Below the pieces are notes generated by a model. That model saw only the letters and a list, made by a program, of their open reading frames with translations. It was not told where the DNA came from and ran no database searches. The position numbers and the translations under genes are program-made. Source: Cristatella mucedo (lineage: Eukaryota > Bryozoa > Phylactolaemata > Cristatellidae). Taken from it: 64,000 bases of DNA. Shown piece after piece: positions 57,961 through 64,000 of this stretch. The first letter of the stretch is position 1. Each line of letters begins with the position of its first letter. The DNA lies in assembly GCA_009760855.2 (NCBI GenBank), contig WPIO01000077.1:1833001-1897000 (forward strand). Direction: 5' to 3'.

Positions 57961-58404
57961 TATGTGACCGAGCAGGGAAGCTTCGAAATAAAATTTCACG
58001 ACACTGGATTACCGGCTTACCCTTGACCAGCGTGCACACCCAATGGCTCAGCCGTCAACTGAGTTGCAAACAGCTCATGAAAAGTCTTAATTATTTTAAA
58101 ATATAGTGTGTATAATTTTATTTCTTGCTCGTTTTAAGGCTAGCAAACGTTTTGAGGCCGGGTTCTACATCAAAATCAGCACGCTGCATATTTAGCTTGA
58201 ATTATTTATTTAGAACCTAATTCTTCTGGCTTGTGACTCTTTAGTTGCGGCGCCCTCAGATGTTGACGTTCGTGGCAAATGGAAGTTGATGTGCCGGAAC
58301 CACACCTCGACTCGAGGAAGCAGCTCAGTCTTTCAATTCTGTAGCCCAATCCAGATCCAATTTAGAATGGCCATGTAATCGAGTAAGAGATAGGTAGAAG
58401 CTGA

Positions 58405-58560
58405 TTTAGTATCGCCATTTCTACAAGGGTCAAAGCGCCTTGGCGGCTTTCATCGCTCTTTCAGCAGGCAATTAATAATTACCTGCCGCAGGACTCGAAC
58501 CCACGACCTGCGTCGTGAGGTGCAAGCACCTCTGGGCTGGCTCAGTGGTAATGACACTAT
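58405..58560 (-). mobile_element. SINE-2
   Basis: GGACTCGAACCCACGACCTG (reverse B-box) with GTGCAAGCACCTCTGGGC (reverse A-box). The tail region GCCTTGGCGGCTTTCATCGC matches the family. Confidence 0.6.
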
Positions 58561-58690
58561 TAAATCGAAACCACTCTTCTCCGTGTTACCAAAGACATCC
58601 TAAATGGCAATGAAATTGCGAATCTCACTGCCTTGTTCCTGCTTGACGTCTCGGTAGTTTTCGATGTCTCTCACATCTCTCAAAATTCAT
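58555..58690 (+). mobile_element. L2-like LINE reverse transcriptase fragment
   Basis: The plus reading ANLTALFLLDVSVVFDVSH resembles the LDLSAAFDT block of L2/CR1 RT. It is short and isolated. Confidence 0.45.
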
Positions 58691-59559
58691 GCGAAGAGGA
58701 TAAGAATCGCTGTTTGTCTGGCCGATGAAGCTGCGGCGTGCTTTACTAAGGCAAATTGTAATATTAATAATTGCAAAACACTTTTACTATCATCCATAGG
58801 AGAACGAATACACTCTGGGCACTATAGTTATATTGATTATGTCAATTGTTGAGTTATAACCAGCACAATTTTTGCACACATTAGCTCATCGGGAACAATT
58901 TCATGCTGAACAGAAAAGATTCTTACAAATAAGTAAGTTTGTAGCTGTCTTTTTAAGTGTAAAGTCGGGGTGTGTCATCATCTCAGTTGGTATAGAATTG
59001 ACGTACCGTCTGATAGATATAGAAGAACTTGTAGAGAGGTCCTTCTTTAATCAGCATCAGTCAAATGGTCATCGTACAACCAAAGCAGAGCAAATTGTGT
59101 GCACTGGTTAGCTCTGTATCCAGATTTTAACCAGTCAGTCATATGAAATCTTAAAGATGCAGCTGAAGCTAGTAATGTTATATACTCTTAGCTGAGTGTT
59201 TCCGAAGCAGTTCAACCAATCATTCGATCTAGGCGCTCACCATGGATGGTCGCTTGCTGTCAGTAACACTGGCAGTCAGCAGCAGAGACGAAGCCTCGTG
59301 GCCTCGAGCAGAACGATAAACGAGCTGAAAAGAAGGAACGGACGACAGGAACCTGGTGCACGTGCGAGAGGGCAGCGAGTGTCCTACGCTTCTCTTCATG
59401 AGAGAGTGCAGGCGATTGCCAGTCGTGTTAGCGGTAGTTTTCCTGTCAGGGATGCTAGCTAGCAAAGCTCATTTGGCTTATGGAGATTGTGTGCAGTTGA
59501 TGCTATTACTGTGGCTATGCATGGCGACACAAGAGGTGTTCACATTTTTATATTTTTCT

Positions 59560-60190
59560 ATAATGAGCTTTCATTTCTGTGTAGATGACGCTCAGCTGTA
59601 CCTCTCTCTGCTCTGATCCCTCGCTGCCTGCCAGCTAGTCCAACTCCCTAAATTCCCTTGCTCAATGTATGGCTGACGTTTGCACTTGGATGCTAGCACA
59701 CTTTTTCAGATGGAAATAATGATACAACCAGCTTAAAAGTTCTAAGCGCAGTTAGTGTTACTCAGCAGTAAGTAGACCTATCGTTCAAACTGGGCTCCAT
59801 CAGCATATCTCCTGTAGCACCTCTGCAAGGTCGGGTTGTCCTATTCTATTGTGACCTGTCATTAGACGACCACATCAGATCCACAGTCAAATGTGCCTAA
59901 ATTCAGCTGCGAAAAGTCGCACGAATTTAAGCACGCTAAGGCAGGGATAATGCATCCAAGTTGGTACATGCGTTTGTGAAATCGTCTCGACCTCTGGAAC
60001 GCACTACTTGCTGGTCTACCAGCCTGTGCAACCAGGCGCTTACAGCTGGTGCAAACCTCTGCAGCTAGGCTTGTCTGTCGTGAGCATAGCAATTGCCACA
60101 TTAAGCCACTTCTCACCGACCTCTACTGGCTCTCCGTCAGCTAGCCTAATGACTTAAAGCTTTCGTCACTCACTCTGCAGCTAGTAGAGT
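59560..60190 (+). mobile_element. L2-like LINE RT C-terminal fragment, degenerate
   Basis: FHFCVDDAQLYLSLL retains the second Asp of the YADD box (CVDD). Downstream, LSLDDHIRSTVK and the LVHAF, CRHE and LLALRQ-like blocks follow in several frames to about 60190. Stops and frameshifts are frequent. Confidence 0.6.
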
Positions 60191-60883
60191 ACATGCATAT
60201 GCTGTATGAAGGCTTTATGTGTGGCCGGCAGACCCGGCAATGTCTCCTGCTGAACGCTCAGGGCTACGACTTTGATTTCAGTTATTCGACCTGGTACAAA
60301 AGGTGCTGAATATTTTTCAGAAGCTTACCTACGTAAGTGATCCAACTTATTGGCAGGCAGGTCTAGCAGTACTTTGTGTATATTGAAGTTTTTTGTTTGC
60401 CAGCCAACATGTGCTTTTTTTCTCAATTCACGGTGGAACTGATTTTGCTGGTACTGCGAACTCTGCAGTGACAGCTCTGCTGTGCCTGTTTAGCTTTTTT
60501 GAACCCGAGTTCTTGCGAAAAACGAGCGCCAGAGATTGCAAATCTGCCTCCAGGCATGTGCGTGTCAAACACGTGAGTATGTGTAGATCTGTCAGCTTTG
60601 CACAAATGGGGGGTTTCATGTGGCCTTCCGAGGCTGTGCACCACTGCCTGGCTGCTACATGACTATCTCTCATCCTCCATACGATGCCTTGCTAACGAAT
60701 ACTTAGTAGGGAAAATAGTGCTAGCAACACTTAAGGAATATAAACTTTAGGGTGCCCTGGATGGGCCTAAGGAACAATCGTAATGCTGCCTCACCAATGC
60801 ACTAAATTGAGTGACAGGGTGAGGCTCTAACGAGGGTGCAGAACAGAATCCACCGTGGTTAAACTTACCAAGCACTGACGAGA

Positions 60884-61200
60884 GAGAGAGAGACAGAGTG
60901 GGAGAGTGAGTGAGAGAGTGAGAGAGAGAGAGAGAGGGAAGAGAGAGAGAGAGAGACAGAGTGGGAGAGAGAGAGAGAGAGCTGGGGGAGAGAGAGGGGA
61001 AGAGAGAGTGAGAGAGACAGAGTGGGAGGGAGAGAGTGAGAGTGAGAAAGAGAGACAAGGTGGGAGAGAGGGACGGGATGAGAGAGTGAGAGACAGACAG
61101 AGAGAGACAGAGTGGGAGAGAGTGAGAGAGACAGAGAGGGAAAGAGAGAGTGAGAGAGCGATAGAGAAGGAGAGAGAGTGGGAGTAAGGGAGAATGTGAG
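60884..61200. repeat. (GA)n-rich array
   Basis: GAGAGAGAG interspersed with ACAGAGTGGGAGAGA, giving a ~50 base higher-order period. Long Ser/Leu-rich minus ORFs through it are artefacts. Confidence 0.95.
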
Positions 61201-62655
61201 AGCGAACGAGCACGCAAGAAGGCAAGACAGATTACACCTCGATGCATGGACCCAGCCTTTCTCCGGACATGTGAATAACCAATAAGTTGATGCCCTTACT
61301 ACTTTGTATGTGGCTCGGCTCACGAGTGGCGGTTGAAGCTCAAGCTTGGGGGAAGGGTAGGTCAGGCTGGCTCGGGTAGCTAACCAGAGAAGCAAGCCTG
61401 CAGCCAATCAGGAGCTAGGGCAGTAAAAGAGGTTCACCCGGTCCCCCCCATCGCCATGTCGTTGAGCAGTTCAGTGACAGAGCGAAGACTGTGCTGCTTC
61501 CTTAATTCATTACGATTCCTTTAGGAGGCAACCACTGCACCAGCAGACAGCATTTGGTACTCATGGTTCTAGCCCTTCCGTGGGTCCTCGCCCTCTTCAG
61601 TACAGGTCGGCAGCAGCTGCTGCACCGATGAGCTAGAAAGCCAAGAGATCGACTGAAAATTCTTTAGATATTTCTCGTTGGCAATTTGTTCTGTAGAACC
61701 TGAATCAACACGGAATGAGGGCCCTGCTGACCCGGTGTGGTTTTATGATTTAATGGCTTTATATTGTTATGGGTTATGTGGAATAATTGTTGAATGATTT
61801 AATGTTTTACAAGACCGAGTCTAGGGTGGTTTTATTATTTATTGCGGGTTTGTGGCTTTATTGGGTCGTGGGTTATATGCAATCGAGTTGAGTTATTTAA
61901 TGTTTTACAAGGGTGAATCGCTGTCTGGACAGGAGCAGGCTGTGGGAAACTGGGCGGAAGGGGAAACGGCTGTGTGGTGTTGACCGAATGACGAGTGTTG
62001 AAGACCCCCTCGGTGTCTGCCTTTCGTCGTTTGTGTACAGGCACATGCCAGGTGTCCGTAAGCCAACGCTAGGCGACTTGCAACTGCCAGGCCTGTTGGA
62101 GCTGGCTGGCAGGCTGCCAACTGCTCTCATTGACCTTTGACTTTCGAAAGAGAACTGGCTCGGTGTCTGGAGGTAGCTGCCGCCTGCACGAGAAAGCTGT
62201 CCTAATTCCCCGGCTGCCGTCGACAGCCGTTGCTAATTGATAACCACCTGCCCTGCCCTGCGAGCTCTTATTTATTGCGGTTTTGTGGCTTTATTGGGTC
62301 GTGGGTAATATGCAATCGAGTTGAGGGATTTAATGTTTTACAAGGGTGAATTACCGTCTGGAAAGGAGCAGGCTGTGGGAAACTGGGCTGAAGGGGAAAA
62401 CGGCTACGACAACTTATCTCCTACTGCCGACTATGGCACATCTTTTTCAGTGGTCCTGAGCTGCTACTTCTATGCTACTCACTACCTCAACTGCTCTCCT
62501 GACTCTGCTATGCTTCCCACTTTCTCTTTGTTGCGTGAGACGAATTGTGTTGTCTACCGAATGCGTACCGAAAGCCGCTTAGGCTGTGAGTGCACTATAC
62601 AAAACTCTCCTGCGTAACACCCACATAGTCTTTATGACTTTGTGGAGTTATAGAC

Positions 62656-62658
<3 letters not shown>

Positions 62659-62690
<32 letters not shown>
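62659..62690. repeat. (AT)n microsatellite
   Basis: Pure AT run inside the insertion that splits the second R1 duplicate unit. Confidence 0.95.
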
Positions 62691-62691
<1 letters not shown>

Positions 62692-62761
62692 ACTCAATAT
62701 ATATATAGATTGACCGAATGACTAGTGTTAAAGAGCCCCTGGGTGTCTGCCTTTCGTCGTT

Positions 62762-62862
62762 AATAATAATAATAATATTGCACTTGATAAAGCGCCCTCA
62801 GAGAACTTAATCTCTTTCTAGGCGCTTTACATTTGCTGCAAAGTGATACGCAATAGGATAGT
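62762..62862 (-). mobile_element. ~100 base L2-like LINE end inserted in R1
   Basis: AATAATAATAATA followed by the tail hairpin on the minus strand. It interrupts GCCTTTCGTCGTT|TGTGTACAGG, which is intact at 62027-62050 in the neighbouring duplicate unit. Confidence 0.75.
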
Positions 62863-63827
62863 TCGTGTACAGGCACATGCCAGGTGTCCGTAGGGCCAAC
62901 GCTGGGCGACTTGCAACTGCCAGGCCTGGTGGAGCTGGCTGGCAGGCTGCCAACTGCTCTCATTGACCTTTGACTTTCGAAAGAGAACTGGCTCGGTGTC
63001 TGGGGGTATCTGCCGCCTGCACGAGAAAGCTGTCCTAATTCCCCGGCTGCCGTCGACAGCCGTTGCTAATTGATAACCACCTGCCCTGCCCTGCGAGCTC
63101 TTGCTAGTAGGCGCTTCCGGTGGTATGAGCTGACGCTTCGTCCACTGCTCCCAGACGACGACTGCGACAAAACCTGTGCAAGCATTCAGCTCGGCGGTCG
63201 GACGCATAACGCTGCTGCGGTACTGAACGCAGCTGCCGAGAACAACAAACAAGGTGCGAAGCTTCACTTACGACAAGTTACGAGCAATCATGGCTCAGAC
63301 GTTAGCTTCGACCGTAATCGACGCCAGGGCAGGATCAATGAGGCTTGTCGGGAGGGGGCTGGGTGGGTGCTGGGCTCTTAAGGAGCATTTATTAGGACTC
63401 CTCCACCCATGAGCAGCTGCTGCAGTCACCGATGCATTAATGTCAGTTGGACTAAGGGGCAGTTAGTCGACGTGGCCGACGTCCACAAGTCGTCATGTGT
63501 AAATGCACACGAGAGTGCTGGCTGCTGTGGGGCGCTCTCGCTCGTTTAAAGCAGAGCTTTGTCTCGTTGGCTGACCATCCGTGTGACTGCTTTGATCGTT
63601 GGTCCTGCAGTCCGTGCACCTAATAAGTCACTTGCTAATGACTCGCAGTAAGTGAACTTAGCCGGTGAAACCGCTACGTTTCACTCCCCCATCAGTTCGA
63701 AAATAGTCAGCTCGGCAGCCAGCCTACATCGCTCGGCCTTGCGAACGGATCGCCAAGCACACTGTAGTGAATGCAAAGCTACAATTTCCGCGTCGGCCTG
63801 TAGCAATTACCCTCCGGCTGTGTGCAG

Positions 63828-64000
63828 CGGCTCCACCGGCTAGTGGCGTGGCTGAGCTAGACAACACTGGAACCAGTGTGGATGCGTCCTCGTCATCGCA
63901 CGGTTCCACTCCAGCCGCAGCTACGCCCAGCCTACTGGAGTGCTCTGCTCAAGCACGTGACCGTATTCTCGCCTGGCAATTCTACATACAGCTTGCGAAT
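63828..64000 (+). CDS. Possible partial exon at the window edge
   Basis: After a pyrimidine-rich acceptor (CCCTCCGGCTGTGTGCAG), one frame stays open to the end of the window. It reads PPASGVAELDNTGTSVD, a Ser/Ala-rich stretch, then SAQARDRILAWQFY. No family is recognised and there is no downstream sequence to test it. Confidence 0.25.

Larger units (their letters stand above)
61740..63345 (-). repeat. Repeat R1, copy 3, with internal tandem duplication
   Basis: It is the reverse complement of the left half of R1. A 455 base unit (61815-62269) is repeated as 62270-63104, where two insertions lie (about 62404-62708 and 62762-62862). R1 then continues leftwards in sense to about 63345 (AGTTAGCTTCGACCG). 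Confidence 0.6.

Noticed and set aside
60747-61407. Long Ser/Leu-rich minus ORFs (up to 180 codons)
   Set aside because: They are translations of the (GA)n array in different frames.
1-64000. CRISPR arrays or bacterial operons
   Set aside because: Repeats are dispersed or simple tandem arrays without unique spacers, and the genes have spliceosomal introns.

Overview
The window reads as nuclear DNA of an animal, most likely an invertebrate. I cannot name the phylum. The reasons are two intron-containing genes of metazoan families with ordinary GT-AG splice sites, long introns, and dense decayed transposable elements: L2/CR1-type LINEs, an R2-type endonuclease LINE, tRNA-derived SINEs, Tc1/mariner, Harbinger and Polinton/Maverick-like integrase. 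There are also many (CA)n, (AT)n, (ATT)n and (GA)n arrays. Most open frames are short shadows or transposon debris. No bacterial operon, CRISPR array, rRNA or stand-alone tRNA gene is visible.

Two host genes are well supported. (1) The C-terminal half of a MAP-kinase phosphatase closest to DUSP10/MKP5 lies on the + strand in three exons between 6301 and 8667. Its active-site exon is intact; the N-terminal rhodanese-like half was not found. (2) A complete GPX1-type glutathione peroxidase lies on the + strand in three exons (35666-35905, 41899-41988, 42215-42487), split by a ~6 kb intron full of repeats. Its frame is intact at 200 residues, but the peroxidatic selenocysteine/cysteine position is alanine (residue 46) and the tetrad tryptophan is aspartate (residue 158), so it looks like a pseudoenzyme. 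Weaker gene candidates are a 163-codon minus-strand ORF at 27912-28403, a possible multi-exon gene at 54071-55100, and a partial exon at the right edge.

Repeat layout. 1-5 kb: SINEs, a Tc1 relic, the 3' end of an R2-type LINE, a hairpin minisatellite and a second Tc1 relic. 6-9 kb: the DUSP gene. 10-12 kb: a decayed Harbinger transposase. 12-15 kb: the longest L2-like LINE. 16.8-18.1 and 25.4-27.1 kb: two AT-rich blocks with related Polinton-like integrases and a second shared gene. 18.3-19.4 and 50.2-51.1 kb: an element (R3) ending in (AC)n(AT)n. 20-26.5, 45-47 and 61.7-63.3 kb: dispersed repeats R1/R2. 29.4-31.2 and 47.8-50 kb: a ~2 kb repeat (R4) in inverted orientation. 35.6-42.8 kb: the GPX gene. 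44-45 kb: a second R2-type LINE end. 51-54 kb: little recognisable. 55-64 kb: LINE/SINE fragments, a (GA)n array and a tandem duplication of R1.

The mobile elements are connected. SINE-1 and the L2-like LINEs share a 3' stem-loop, which suggests the LINE machinery moved the SINE. Several insertions are nested with readable empty sites in paralogous copies, which gives a relative order of events. The points most worth following up are the GPX active-site loss, the shared LINE/SINE hairpin, the R3 element with its built-in microsatellite, and the paired Polinton-like blocks.
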